Origin: Micromonospora halophytica
GTDB taxonomy: Bacteria > Actinomycetota > Actinomycetes > Mycobacteriales > Micromonosporaceae
Direction: 5' to 3'
Assembly: GCF_900090245.1 (NCBI RefSeq)
Contig: NZ_FMDN01000001.1
Span: 470,241 to 534,240 of the forward strand
DNA: 64,000 bases
Shown here one piece after another: positions 16,928 to 25,490 of this stretch. The position numbers were made by a program, and so were the translations under genes. Under the pieces are notes generated by a model. It was not told where the DNA came from, did no database searches, and saw only the letters and a program-made list of their open reading frames with translations. The stretch's first letter is position 1; each line of letters opens with the position of its first letter.

Positions 16928-18675
16928 CCCACCGTCTCCCTCATGCCACCCGTTGTACCCTGCTCCGACGTCCCGTCGGGCGTACTCCCGTCCGCCGCGC
17001 CGTCCGGCTGCCGGTCGACCGGGGCCGACGCGTCGGCCGGGGCCGCGTCCTCGGCGCCGTCGGCGTCCACCGGGACGTCCCCGGTCGACTCCTCGGCCGC
17101 GGCGGCCTCGGCCTTCGCCGCCTCGACGTCCTCGGGGCGCGCCGGGAGGGTGAACCGGATCGCGGTGCCCTCGTCGACGGCGGTGTCGACCCAGACCCGG
17201 CCGCCGTGATACTCGACGATCTTCTTGACGATCGCCAGGCCGATGCCGGTGCCCGGGTACGCGTCCTTGGAGTGCAGCCGCTGGAAGATCACGAAGATCT
17301 TGTCGGCGAACTCCGGCTCGATCCCGATGCCGTTGTCCTGGCAGCTGATCTCCCACTCGTCGTCGACCAGCCGGGCGGAGACGTGCACCTTCGGGGCGAC
17401 GTCGGGCCGGCGGAACTTCACCGAGTTGCTGACCAGGTTGGCCAGCAGGTTGGTCAGCAGCGGCTCCTCGCCCCGGATGGTGGGCATCGGGCCCCAGGTC
17501 AGCTCGGCGTCGGCGTACTGGCGGGCGGCCTCGGTCTGCCCGGCCACGTCGCCCATCACCTTGTCCAGGTCGACCTCGGTGAAGCCGCTGGTGAGGCGGC
17601 CGATCCGGGAGAAGGCGAGCAGGTCGTTGATCAGGCGCTGCATCCGCTGCGCGCCGTCGACCGCGAAGGCGATGTACTGGTCGGCCCGCTCGTCGAGCTG
17701 CCCGGCGTAGCGCCGCTGGAGCAGCTGGCAGAAGCTCGCCACCTTGCGCAGCGGCTCCTGGAGGTCGTGCGAGGCGACGTACGCGAACTGCTCCAGGTCC
17801 CGGTTGGAGCGGGTCAGCTCCTCGGCCTGCTTCTGCAGCTGGCTGTTGACCCACTCGATGTTCTGGCGCGCCTCGCGCACCTCGTCCAGCTCCCGGGCGA
17901 TCTTCTGCCGCATGGCGTCGACGTCGTCGGCGAGCCGGCGGAACTCCGGTGGGCCGGACCCCTCGATGTGGTGCCGGTAGTCGCCACCGGCGACCTCCCG
18001 CACCTGCAGGGCCAGCCCGGTCAGCGGCCGGATCACCATCCGGTCCAGCGAGAGCACCAGCAGCACGCCGGCGACCGCGATCACCACCGCCGCGATGATC
18101 AGCAGGACGACCAGGAAGTTGCTGCTCTGGTAGACCTTCTGCGCGGTGCGGTTGCGCTCGGCGAAGATCTCCTCCTGGAGCACCTCGGCCGAGGCCCGGA
18201 TGTCGTCGAACTGCTGCCGGGCCTGGTCGGTGATGAGCGCCTGCCCGGCCTCCGTGCCGTCGCGTTCGGTCGTGGCGATCACCGGCTCGGCGATGGTCCG
18301 TCGCCAGTCGGCCGACTGCTGCTCCACGACCCGCAGCTCACGCTGGATGGCCGGGTAGTCGCCGATGAGCTTGTTCATCGCGGCGACCGTGTCGCGTTCC
18401 TGCCTCAGACCGGTCTCGTACGGGGCGAGGTCGGCCCGGTCGCCGCTGACCGCGTAACCCCGGACGGCGGTCTCCTGGTCGAGCAGGGCGTTGAGCAGCT
18501 CCTGGCCCTGCACCCGCAGCGGCCCGGTCTTGATCAGCACCGCGTCCATGTTCTGCCGGGTCTTGGTGGCCAGCGCGGCCTCCGCCGCCGCCAGGCCCAG
18601 CAGCAGCGCCACCACCACGGTGAGCAGCGCGAGCACCCGCCGCCGCAGGGTCCAGCCCTGGCGGTAGGTGTTCAC
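16924..18675 (-). CDS. CHASE3-HAMP sensor histidine kinase
   Basis: Membrane sensor kinase of 583 residues from the GTG at 18675, which overlaps the preceding gene by 4 bases. Membrane helices are at about 13-33 and 187-209, with a CHASE3-type helical sensor between them ([13 protein letters not shown]). A HAMP linker follows, then a coiled coil, the H-box with His303 ([15 protein letters not shown]) and an ATPase domain ([41 protein letters not shown]). The last 70 residues are a low-complexity acidic tail. The H-box is the HWE/phytochrome-like '[10 protein letters not shown]' type common in kinases paired with single receivers. Confidence 0.92.
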   Translation of the reverse strand: MNTYRQGWTLRRRVLALLTVVVALLLGLAAAEAALATKTRQNMDAVLIKTGPLRVQGQELLNALLDQETAVRGYAVSGDRADLAPYETGLRQERDTVAAMNKLIGDYPAIQRELRVVEQQSADWRRTIAEPVIATTERDGTEAGQALITDQARQQFDDIRASAEVLQEEIFAERNRTAQKVYQSSNFLVVLLIIAAVVIAVAGVLLVLSLDRMVIRPLTGLALQVREVAGGDYRHHIEGSGPPEFRRLADDVDAMRQKIARELDEVREARQNIEWVNSQLQKQAEELTRSNRDLEQFAYVASHDLQEPLRKVASFCQLLQRRYAGQLDERADQYIAFAVDGAQRMQRLINDLLAFSRIGRLTSGFTEVDLDKVMGDVAGQTEAARQYADAELTWGPMPTIRGEEPLLTNLLANLVSNSVKFRRPDVAPKVHVSARLVDDEWEISCQDNGIGIEPEFADKIFVIFQRLHSKDAYPGTGIGLAIVKKIVEYHGGRVWVDTAVDEGTAIRFTLPARPEDVEAAKAEAAAAEESTGDVPVDADGAEDAAPADASAPVDRQPDGAADGSTPDGTSEQGTTGGMRETVG

Positions 18676-19916
18676 CGGCCACCACCCCGGGTGACCAGGA
18701 GCATGGCGACGTCGTCGGCGAGCGGACCACCGTTGATCTGCTCCGCCCGGCCGACCAGCCACGCCGGCAGCTCGGCCAGCGGCACCGTGTGGTTGGCCGG
18801 GTCCTCCAGCAGACCGGCGAGCCCCGGCACGTCCAGCCGGTCGTCGCTGTCGCCCACCCGCCCCTCGATCAGGCCGTCGGTGTACATCAGCAGGGACCAG
18901 TCATCGGTGTCGAACTCCAGGTCGAACGCTACGGGCCGGCGCGGTCGTACGCCGAGGAGCAGGCCGCCGGGCGCCGGAACGGGCGCGACCTTGCCCCCGA
19001 AGAGCAGCAGCGGCGGCGGGTGACCGGCCAGCCGGACGGTGGCCCGGTTGGCGTCCAGGTCCAGCCGTACGGTGGCGACGGTCGCGAAGATCTCCTGGAG
19101 CCGACGCTCGCTCATCAGCACCTGTTCCAACGCCGGCAGCACCTCGTCGTCGGGGACACCGGCCAGGATCAGCGCCCGCCAGGCGACCCGGAGCTCGACG
19201 CCGAGCGCCGCCTCGTCCACGCCGTGCCCGCAGACGTCACCGACGATCAGGTCGACCCGGTCGGGCCGGGTCTGCACGACGTCGAAGAAGTCCCCGCCGA
19301 TCAGGGCGGCGTGCCGGCCGGGACGGTAGAAGGTGTGCACCGACACCTCGTCGGTGGACATCAGCGGCTGGGGTAGCAGGCCGCGTTCCAGGCGGGCCGA
19401 CTCGGCCTGGCGCAGCTCGACCTCGCGCAGCCGGCGGGCGTTCTCGTCGGCCCGCTTGCGCTCCACGGCGTAGCGCAGCGCCCGGGTCAGCAGCACCCCG
19501 TCGACCTGGCCCTTGACCAGGTAATCCTGCGCGCCCTCGGCGACCGCGACGATGCCCAGGTGCTCGTCGGAGCGGCCGGTCAGCACACAGACCGCCGCGC
19601 CGCTGGACATCTCCAGCACCTTGCGCAGGCCGTCCAGGCCCTGCGCGTCCGGAAGCCCGAGGTCGAGCAGGACGCAGTCCACGCCGGCCACCCGCTGGCG
19701 CGCCTCGCTCAGACTGGTGGCGACCAGCAGGTCGATCATCGAGTTGGTCTCGGCGAGCAGTTCACCGACCAGGAAGGCGTCACCCTCGTCGTCCTCGACC
19801 AGCAGCACCCGCAGTCGCTCACCGGGCGGCAGGTTCGGGTTACGCCCGAGACCGCCCTGCGGGTACGGCGCGACTGAGGGACCGGCCGTGCCGGGCCCCC
19901 GGTGCGGCCGGGTCAC
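18672..19916 (-). CDS. Receiver-SpoIIE (PP2C) phosphatase
   Basis: A response-regulated Ser/Thr phosphatase that probably acts on an anti-anti-sigma type protein. The receiver (about 36-150) has VLLVEDDEGDAF and phospho-acceptor Asp85 (CVLLDLGLPD). A helical linker leads to a PP2C/SpoIIE domain with metal residues in GGDFFDVV, VGDVCGHGVDEA, YTDGLIEGR and LADDVAMLLV. The start is uncertain: the first usual codon is GTG at 19916, without a ribosome site, while AGGAG stands 6 bases ahead of an in-frame ATC at 19946. No cognate anti-sigma pair is nearby. It heads a coupled operon with the histidine kinase and receiver. Confidence 0.88.
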   Translation of the reverse strand: MTRPHRGPGTAGPSVAPYPQGGLGRNPNLPPGERLRVLLVEDDEGDAFLVGELLAETNSMIDLLVATSLSEARQRVAGVDCVLLDLGLPDAQGLDGLRKVLEMSSGAAVCVLTGRSDEHLGIVAVAEGAQDYLVKGQVDGVLLTRALRYAVERKRADENARRLREVELRQAESARLERGLLPQPLMSTDEVSVHTFYRPGRHAALIGGDFFDVVQTRPDRVDLIVGDVCGHGVDEAALGVELRVAWRALILAGVPDDEVLPALEQVLMSERRLQEIFATVATVRLDLDANRATVRLAGHPPPLLLFGGKVAPVPAPGGLLLGVRPRRPVAFDLEFDTDDWSLLMYTDGLIEGRVGDSDDRLDVPGLAGLLEDPANHTVPLAELPAWLVGRAEQINGGPLADDVAMLLVTRGGGR

Positions 19917-20155
19917 CGCCGCGAGACGCGGGAGTTCGCTGGTGATGTCGGGCTCCTTCCGAGTGCCCTGCTGATCCTGTATCAGACAACGGTCGCACAC
20001 AACATGAGCACGACGGCACGGGCGTACCCGGGCAAGGCAGTCACCGAGTGAACGTTCGGGCGGACGACCGGTCACGGATCGGCACCGGGTGTCGCGGATC
20101 ACTGTGCGGCGGTGCAGGATGGGCCCACCCCCGCCCCACCGGAGAGGAGTCCGCC

Positions 20156-22543
20156 GTGGGCGTACCCCGAGTCCCCGCCGCCGACCGGGCCCTGGCGCGC
20201 CCGCGTCACCGGCCGCTCGCCGCGCTCGTCGCGCTGGTCGCGCTGCTCGCGGTCGGCGCCGCCGTCCTGGTCGACCTGCGGACGCCCGCACCCCGACCGG
20301 CGGACGCCCCGGCCGGGGAGTTCAGCGCCGGGCGGGCGTACCGGACGGTGGAGACGATCGCGGCCCGGCCGCACGTGGCCGGCAGCGCCGCCAACGACCA
20401 GGTACGCGAGCACCTGGTCGGCGCGCTGCGCGGGTTGGGCCTGGAGACCGAGGTGCAGGACACCGTGGCCGACGAGGCGGGTCAGCTCAGCGGGGCGGCC
20501 GCCGGGGCCACCCTGGCCCGGGTCCGCAACGTGGTGGCCCGGCTGCCCGGAACCACCCCGACCGGCCGGGTGTTCCTGGTGGCGCACTACGACTCGGTGC
20601 AGTCCGGGCCGGGCGGCAACGACGACGGCGCCGGCACCTCCACCATTCTGGAGGTGGCCCGCGCGCTGGCCGCCGGCCCCCGGCCGCGCAACGACATCGT
20701 CTTCGTGCTGACCGACGCCGAGGAGGCCTGCCTCTGCGGGGCGTCGGCGTTCGCCTCGCAGCACCCGCTGGCTGCGGACGGCGGGGTGGTGCTCAACCTG
20801 GAGGCGCGCGGGTCCACCGGACCCGTGATCATGTTCGAGACGTCCCGGGACAACGCGAAGCTGGTGGACGTCTTCGGCCGGGCCGCCCCGCACCCGGTGG
20901 GCACCTCGTTCGCGGTGGAGATCTACCGGGCACTGCCCAACGACACCGACTTCACCGCGTTCCTGGACGAGGACTTCGTCGGGCTGAACTCGGCGTACAT
21001 CGACGGTGGGGCGATCTACCACACCCCGTTGGACACCCCGGCGAGCATGGACCGGGGCAGCCTCCAGCAGCACGGGGACAACGCGTTGGGGCTGGCGCGG
21101 GAGTTCGGGCGTACCGACCTCACCGCCCTGCGCGCCGGGCACGACGCCACCTACTTCCCCGTCCCGGGTGGGCTGGTCCGCTACCCCGGCTGGCTGACCT
21201 GGCCGCTCGCCGGGCTGGCGGTGGCGGCGGTGCTGGGGCTGGCCTGGCGGGCCCGGCGGCGCGGCCGGGCCACGGCCGGCCGGCTGGCGGCCGGTTTCGG
21301 GCTGGCGCTGGTGCCGGTGGTCGCCGCGCCGCTCGCCGCCCAGCTGCTCTGGGCCGGGATCACCACGCTCCGCCCCGGCTACGCCGAACTGCTCGACCCG
21401 TACCGGCCGGTCTGGTACCGGCTGGCCGTGGTGGCGCTGGCCGCCGCGATCCTCTTCGCCTGGTACGCGCTCACCCGCCGCCGGGTCGGCCCGGCCGCCC
21501 TGGCGGTCGGCGGGCTGGGCTGGCTCGCCCTGATCGGGGTGGCGCTGGCCGCGACCGTGCCGGGCGGGGCGTACCTGGCGATCCTGCCGGCCCTGGCCGG
21601 CGCGGTGGCCGGCCTGGTCGCGCTGGCCACCCGGGTCGACGGCCCGTGGCCGGTGGCCGCGGTGACCCTCGCCGGCGCGGTGGCCGTGGTGATCCTGCTG
21701 CCGACGGTGGTGCTGCTCTTCCCGGCCCTCGGCATGGGGATGGGCGGGGTGGCGGCGCTCTTCGCGGTGCTGCTCGGCCTGGCCGCGCTGCCGGTGGTGG
21801 ACCTGCTGCACCCGGCGGCCGGCGGCCAGCGCGGCACGGTCGCCGGCCGCGCCCGCCGGGCGGGCGCGCTGCCGGCGCTCGCCGCCGGGCTCGCGGCGGT
21901 GGTGCTCGCCGGGGTCGGCCTGCGGGTGGACCGTTTCGACGCCGCGCACCCGGTGCCCACCCATCTGATGTACGCCCTGGACGCCGGCACCGGGCAGGCC
22001 CGTTGGCTCAGCCACGAGGAGGACCCGCAGCCCTGGACGGACGGGTACGTGGACGAGGTCGAGACGGTCGAGGACTTCCCGGGGCTCGGTGACGCCGAAC
22101 TGCGCGCCGGTGCCGCCCCGGCGGCGAATCTGCCCGCACCGAAGCTGGAGGTGCTGGCCGACACCACGGCCGGCGCAGAACGGACCCTGCGCCTGCGCCT
22201 GGTGCCGCAGCGGTCGGTCCGGCTGGCCTCGCTGCACGTGGAGACCGCCGGTCCGGGTGGCGCGGACGTCACCGCGGCGACGGTGGCCGGCAGGCCGGTC
22301 GAGATCGAACAGCGGCACCTGGACGGCCGCTGGTGGGGCGTGGTGTTCCACGCACCGCCGGCGGAGGGGGTCGAGGTCACCCTGACCCTGCGACCACGCG
22401 GTGGGCAGGTGCGGCTGCGGGCGATGGACGCCAGTGACGGCCTCGACGCGCTGCCCGGCTTCCGGCCCCGCCCGCCGGACGTCGGGGTGGTCGGCTCGCA
22501 CAGCTCGGAGATGCTGGCGGTGGCCCGGACGTACCCGCTCTGA
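20156..22543 (+). CDS. M28-family aminopeptidase with multi-helix membrane domain
   Basis: Zn-peptidase of 795 residues from the GTG at 20156, with GGAGAGGAGT at 20141-20150 ahead of it. A signal anchor (about 20-40) places the peptidase domain outside. Zn ligands are visible: His144 and Asp146 (LVAHYDSV), Asp156 (GGNDDGAGTS), the pair Glu189/Glu190 (LTDAEEACL) and a later His (IYHTPLDTP). After residue 340 come about eight or nine membrane helices, then an extracellular beta-rich C-terminal domain. The arrangement resembles the vacuolar or ERMP1-like M28 family of actinobacteria. The natural substrate is unknown. Confidence 0.9.
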   Translation: MGVPRVPAADRALARPRHRPLAALVALVALLAVGAAVLVDLRTPAPRPADAPAGEFSAGRAYRTVETIAARPHVAGSAANDQVREHLVGALRGLGLETEVQDTVADEAGQLSGAAAGATLARVRNVVARLPGTTPTGRVFLVAHYDSVQSGPGGNDDGAGTSTILEVARALAAGPRPRNDIVFVLTDAEEACLCGASAFASQHPLAADGGVVLNLEARGSTGPVIMFETSRDNAKLVDVFGRAAPHPVGTSFAVEIYRALPNDTDFTAFLDEDFVGLNSAYIDGGAIYHTPLDTPASMDRGSLQQHGDNALGLAREFGRTDLTALRAGHDATYFPVPGGLVRYPGWLTWPLAGLAVAAVLGLAWRARRRGRATAGRLAAGFGLALVPVVAAPLAAQLLWAGITTLRPGYAELLDPYRPVWYRLAVVALAAAILFAWYALTRRRVGPAALAVGGLGWLALIGVALAATVPGGAYLAILPALAGAVAGLVALATRVDGPWPVAAVTLAGAVAVVILLPTVVLLFPALGMGMGGVAALFAVLLGLAALPVVDLLHPAAGGQRGTVAGRARRAGALPALAAGLAAVVLAGVGLRVDRFDAAHPVPTHLMYALDAGTGQARWLSHEEDPQPWTDGYVDEVETVEDFPGLGDAELRAGAAPAANLPAPKLEVLADTTAGAERTLRLRLVPQRSVRLASLHVETAGPGGADVTAATVAGRPVEIEQRHLDGRWWGVVFHAPPAEGVEVTLTLRPRGGQVRLRAMDASDGLDALPGFRPRPPDVGVVGSHSSEMLAVARTYPL

Positions 22544-22749
22544 GCGACTCGGTACCGGTCTGCCCGGCGATGGCGCAGGTCCTGCTCGGCGCCCGCTCGT
22601 CGCCCGCCCCACCCGTCACGACTGACCGTCTACACTCGACACTCGCCCACCGTGTACACCCCGGGGCATTCGCGCCTACTGCTGTCAGCCGCACGCCCCT
22701 GGCACGGGGTGGTGTCCGGTCCGGGGTGGAACCTCGAAGAGGAGTTGCC

Positions 22750-23676
22750 TTGAGCACAACTCGTCGTCTCGGCCCCCTCGTCCTCGCCCTGGCCGTCGCC
22801 GCGGTCGCGTCGTTCGACGCCGCCGCCGTCGCCCAGCCCAGTCACGAGTCCGGCCAGCAGTCCGACCACCGCCGCCTGCGGATCCTCGTCACCAACGACG
22901 ACGGCTGGATCGGACCGGGCGGATCGAGCACCCCACTGATCGCGGCACTGCGCGACGCCCTCGTCGCCGACGGCCACCAGGTCACCGTCGTCGCCCCGGC
23001 GACCAACCAGAGCGGCACCGGAACGTTGATCACCTATCCGACGGTGAACCTCGCCAACCCCGAACCCGGCGTGTGGACCGTGACGGGCACGCCCAGCGAC
23101 GCGGTGATCGTCGGCCTCGACGCCCTGTTCCGGAGCGAACCACCCGACCTCGTCGTGTCCGGGATCAACCCCGGCGGGAACTACAGCTCAATCGTCAACC
23201 ACTCCGGGACCGTCGGCGCAGCGACCATGGCCCTGGAGAACGACGTTCCCGCGATCGCCGTGAGCATCGACGGCAAGACCCGCGAGCAGTCCGTGGCGCT
23301 CAAGGACCAGGTCGCCGAGTACACCAGTGACGTCGTGGCGGCGCTCGCCCGACGCGCCCGGGACGGTGCCGTCCTTCCCGCGGGGCTCGGCCTGAACATC
23401 AACTACCCCGGAACCGCCGCGGCCAGGGGCACGAGCCTGACGCACGTCGACCCGAACAGTTACCTCCGTTTCGGATTCACCAACACCACCGGGGCGCCCG
23501 GCCAGCCCGGGACGTACGCCCTGACGCTCGGCGGGCCCACGGGCACGCCTGAGCCCGGCAGCGACTGGAGCGCACTCCAGGCCGACAAGGTCAGCATCAC
23601 CCCGATCGACGCCGACCTCAGCGCGAACCCACGCGACGTGGCCCGCGTGCAGTTCCTGGAGCGCGTCGCTCCCTGA
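22750..23676 (+). CDS. surE: Secreted SurE-like 5'/3'-nucleotidase
   Basis: SurE proteins are metal-dependent nucleotide phosphatases, usually cytoplasmic. This 308-residue form has a signal peptide (RRLGPLVLALAVAAVASFDA), so it is exported. SurE motifs are complete: ILVTNDDGW (Asp50, Asp51), VVAPATNQSG and VSGINPGGNYSS, followed by HSGTVGAATMAL. The TTG start at 22750 is chosen because GAGGAG lies 5 bases ahead of it and a longer frame would put charged sequence before the signal. It may recover phosphate from extracellular nucleotides. The hairpin at 23740-23775 ends it. Confidence 0.9.
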   Translation: MSTTRRLGPLVLALAVAAVASFDAAAVAQPSHESGQQSDHRRLRILVTNDDGWIGPGGSSTPLIAALRDALVADGHQVTVVAPATNQSGTGTLITYPTVNLANPEPGVWTVTGTPSDAVIVGLDALFRSEPPDLVVSGINPGGNYSSIVNHSGTVGAATMALENDVPAIAVSIDGKTREQSVALKDQVAEYTSDVVAALARRARDGAVLPAGLGLNINYPGTAAARGTSLTHVDPNSYLRFGFTNTTGAPGQPGTYALTLGGPTGTPEPGSDWSALQADKVSITPIDADLSANPRDVARVQFLERVAP

Positions 23677-23739
23677 CCGCTCAGCCGTCCGCCGCAGCCC
23701 AGGTGACAACGCCCACCCGTCCCACCGGGCCGGACAGCT

Positions 23740-23775
23740 CGAGGCTCGGCCCACGACTGCGCGGGCCGAGCCTCG
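23740..23775. terminator. Bidirectional hairpin between surE and the Smr gene
   Basis: A perfect 13-bp stem (23740-23752 with 23763-23775, arm CGAGGCTCGGCCC) and 10-base loop lie between two convergent genes and can serve both. Confidence 0.8.
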
Positions 23776-23799
23776 TCCTCCGGCGCGGAAGGAGGATCG

Positions 23800-24054
23800 T
23801 CACTTCCAGCGGAAGTGCACGAAGAGGCGGCCGAAGTTCTTCGAGTCCTTCTCGACCCGGTGGTAGAGCTGCTTGACGTCCTTCTGGTCGAGGAACCGCA
23901 GCACCCGCTTCTTGAGCTGGCCGGAGCCCTTGCCCGGGATGATCTCGACCAGGGTGGCCTTCTTCGCCACCGCCTCGTCCATGATCCCGCGCAGCGCCCG
24001 GTCGATGTCGTGGCCCTTGTTGAAGATGTCGTGCAGGTCCAGCTTCAGCTTCAT
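23800..24054 (-). CDS. Small Smr-domain protein
   Basis: An 84-residue protein that is essentially one Smr domain. It opens with LKLDLHDIFNKGHDIDRAL (the DLH motif) and carries VEIIPGKGSGQLKKRVLRFL, the glycine-rich GKGxGxLK loop. Smr domains are nicking nucleases in MutS2 and in some free-standing proteins. Unlike MutS2 it has no ATPase part. Small free Smr proteins are widespread in actinobacteria and their targets are unknown. It ends in the shared hairpin. Confidence 0.88.
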   Translation of the reverse strand: MKLKLDLHDIFNKGHDIDRALRGIMDEAVAKKATLVEIIPGKGSGQLKKRVLRFLDQKDVKQLYHRVEKDSKNFGRLFVHFRWK

Positions 24055-24126
24055 GCCCCGCCCACCCCCGGCTCAGGTCCCATGACCGCCATCGTATTCC
24101 GGCCCGCCGTTCGGCCCCGGACACGC

Positions 24127-24156
24127 GTCGGGGCAGCCCCGCAGGGCTGCCCCGAC
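24127..24156. terminator. Hairpin after the TPR gene
   Basis: A perfect 13-bp stem (24127-24139 with 24144-24156, arm GTCGGGGCAGCCC) with a 4-base loop lies 15 bases beyond the TPR gene stop on the minus strand. Confidence 0.75.
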
Positions 24157-24170
24157 CTCCGCGTCGCCGC

Positions 24171-24539
24171 TCAGCGACCGCCGCCGACCCGGCTCTCGAC
24201 CCGGCGCAGCGCGGTCGCGTAGTCGTCGTTGGTGGAGTGCATCGCCGCGGCGATCCGCAGGTGCCGCAGCGCGTCGGCGTGCCGGTTCAGCCGCTCCAAC
24301 GTCCGGCCCAGAACGTGGTGGGCGTAGTGGTCGCTCGGGTCCCGCTCGACCAGCTCGCGCAACTGCTCCTCGGCCCGGCCCAGCTGGGCCGACTGGAAGT
24401 ACGCCCGGGCCAGCAGCTGGCGTACCGAGGAGTTGCCGGGCTCGGCCTCGACGATCGGTTCGAGCAGCCGGGCCGCCCCGGTCGGGTCACCTGATTCGAA
24501 GAACATGGTCGCCCGCCGGTAGTCCGCCAGAAGATCCAT
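24171..24539 (-). CDS. Small TPR-repeat protein
   Basis: A 122-residue protein of about three tetratricopeptide helix pairs. Recognisable units are YRRATMFFESGDPTGAARLL, VRQLLARAYFQSAQLGRAEE and YAHHVLGRTLERLNRHADAL, with the usual Ala/Gly positions. The ATG at 24539 has a strong GAGGAGGGG upstream. TPR proteins hold partner proteins; the partner is unknown. Similar small TPR proteins occur widely in Micromonospora and Streptomyces. Confidence 0.85.
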   Translation of the reverse strand: MDLLADYRRATMFFESGDPTGAARLLEPIVEAEPGNSSVRQLLARAYFQSAQLGRAEEQLRELVERDPSDHYAHHVLGRTLERLNRHADALRHLRIAAAMHSTNDDYATALRRVESRVGGGR

Positions 24540-24630
24540 CCCGACCCCTCCTCGTGTCACGCCGCCCTGGGTTCGACGCTGGCACAACACCGGCCGGACC
24601 GCGAGTGTTCCTGCGCGGGAAACGCCCGGG

Positions 24631-25398
24631 TCAGGGGGTCGGACGGCGGTCGCCGAGCAGGTCCCAGGCCCGGACACCGCCGACGATTCCGGCCGTGTTC
24701 GGTACGACCACGACGTCGTCGCCCATCCGGGCCAACTGCTCCGGACGGATCAGCCGGGAGTTGCCGCCACCCAGGTAGAGCCGGTCCCAGCGGAAAACCG
24801 GGCGCAGCCCGTCCACCACCTGCCGGATCCGGCGGGACCAGAACGCGTCACCCAGCCGGCGGCGCTCCGGCTCCCCCACGTACGTGTCGTAGGTGGTGCC
24901 CCAGCGCACCGGGGCGTGGGACAGCTCCAGGTGCGGGGCGAGCACACCGCCGTCGAAGAGCGCACTGCCCAGCCCGGTGCCGAGGGTCAGCACCAGCTCG
25001 CAGCCGGTCCCGGCGACCACCCCCGCGCCGTGCACCTCGGCGTCGTTGAGCACCAGCGTCGGCACCCCGAAGGTGTCGGTCAGCGCGGCGCGGGCGTCGT
25101 ACCCGGACCACTCGGCGACCAGCTCCGGGTCGACCCGGCTGCGCGGGCCGGAGCGGGTGACGTAGTGCGGGGTGGCCACCACCACGCCGTGCCGGATCAT
25201 GCCGGGCATCCCGACGGTCACCCGGTCCGCCGCCGGCAGCCGCCCGCCCAGCTCGACGAGGGTCTTGACGAAGAGCGCCGGCGGCAGCGGGTACGGCGTG
25301 GGCACCCGCAGCGGGCGGGCCCGCATGGTGCCGGCCGCGTCCAGCACGGAGGCCTTGATCCCGCCGCCGCCGCAGTCGATCGCCAGAGTGGTCACCAC
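24631..25398 (-). CDS. ppgK: Polyphosphate glucokinase, ROK family
   Basis: Phosphorylates glucose using polyphosphate (and often ATP), a hallmark actinobacterial enzyme. The 255-residue protein has the phosphate loop AIDCGGGGIKASVLD, the sugar-binding VGMPGMI, the catalytic Asp region LVLNDAEVHG and the second phosphate loop TLGTGLGSALF. It lacks the Cys-rich Zn motif of classical ROK glucokinases, as PpgK does. The start is a GTG at 25398. It is divergent from the ABC-F gene, with 92 bases between them. Confidence 0.9.
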   Translation of the reverse strand: MVTTLAIDCGGGGIKASVLDAAGTMRARPLRVPTPYPLPPALFVKTLVELGGRLPAADRVTVGMPGMIRHGVVVATPHYVTRSGPRSRVDPELVAEWSGYDARAALTDTFGVPTLVLNDAEVHGAGVVAGTGCELVLTLGTGLGSALFDGGVLAPHLELSHAPVRWGTTYDTYVGEPERRRLGDAFWSRRIRQVVDGLRPVFRWDRLYLGGGNSRLIRPEQLARMGDDVVVVPNTAGIVGGVRAWDLLGDRRPTP

Positions 25399-25490
25399 GG
25401 GAGTGAGTGTGCCTCGCGTCCACCGACCCCGTGCGGCGGGCCGGTTATCCGGTCGGCCGGCCCGGACCGCCCCGGTACGCTCAGCTCCTC

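Noticed and set aside
20099-22612. 837-residue open frame on the minus strand
   Set aside because: Antisense shadow of the M28 peptidase gene, rich in Arg/Gly/Gln with no motifs.
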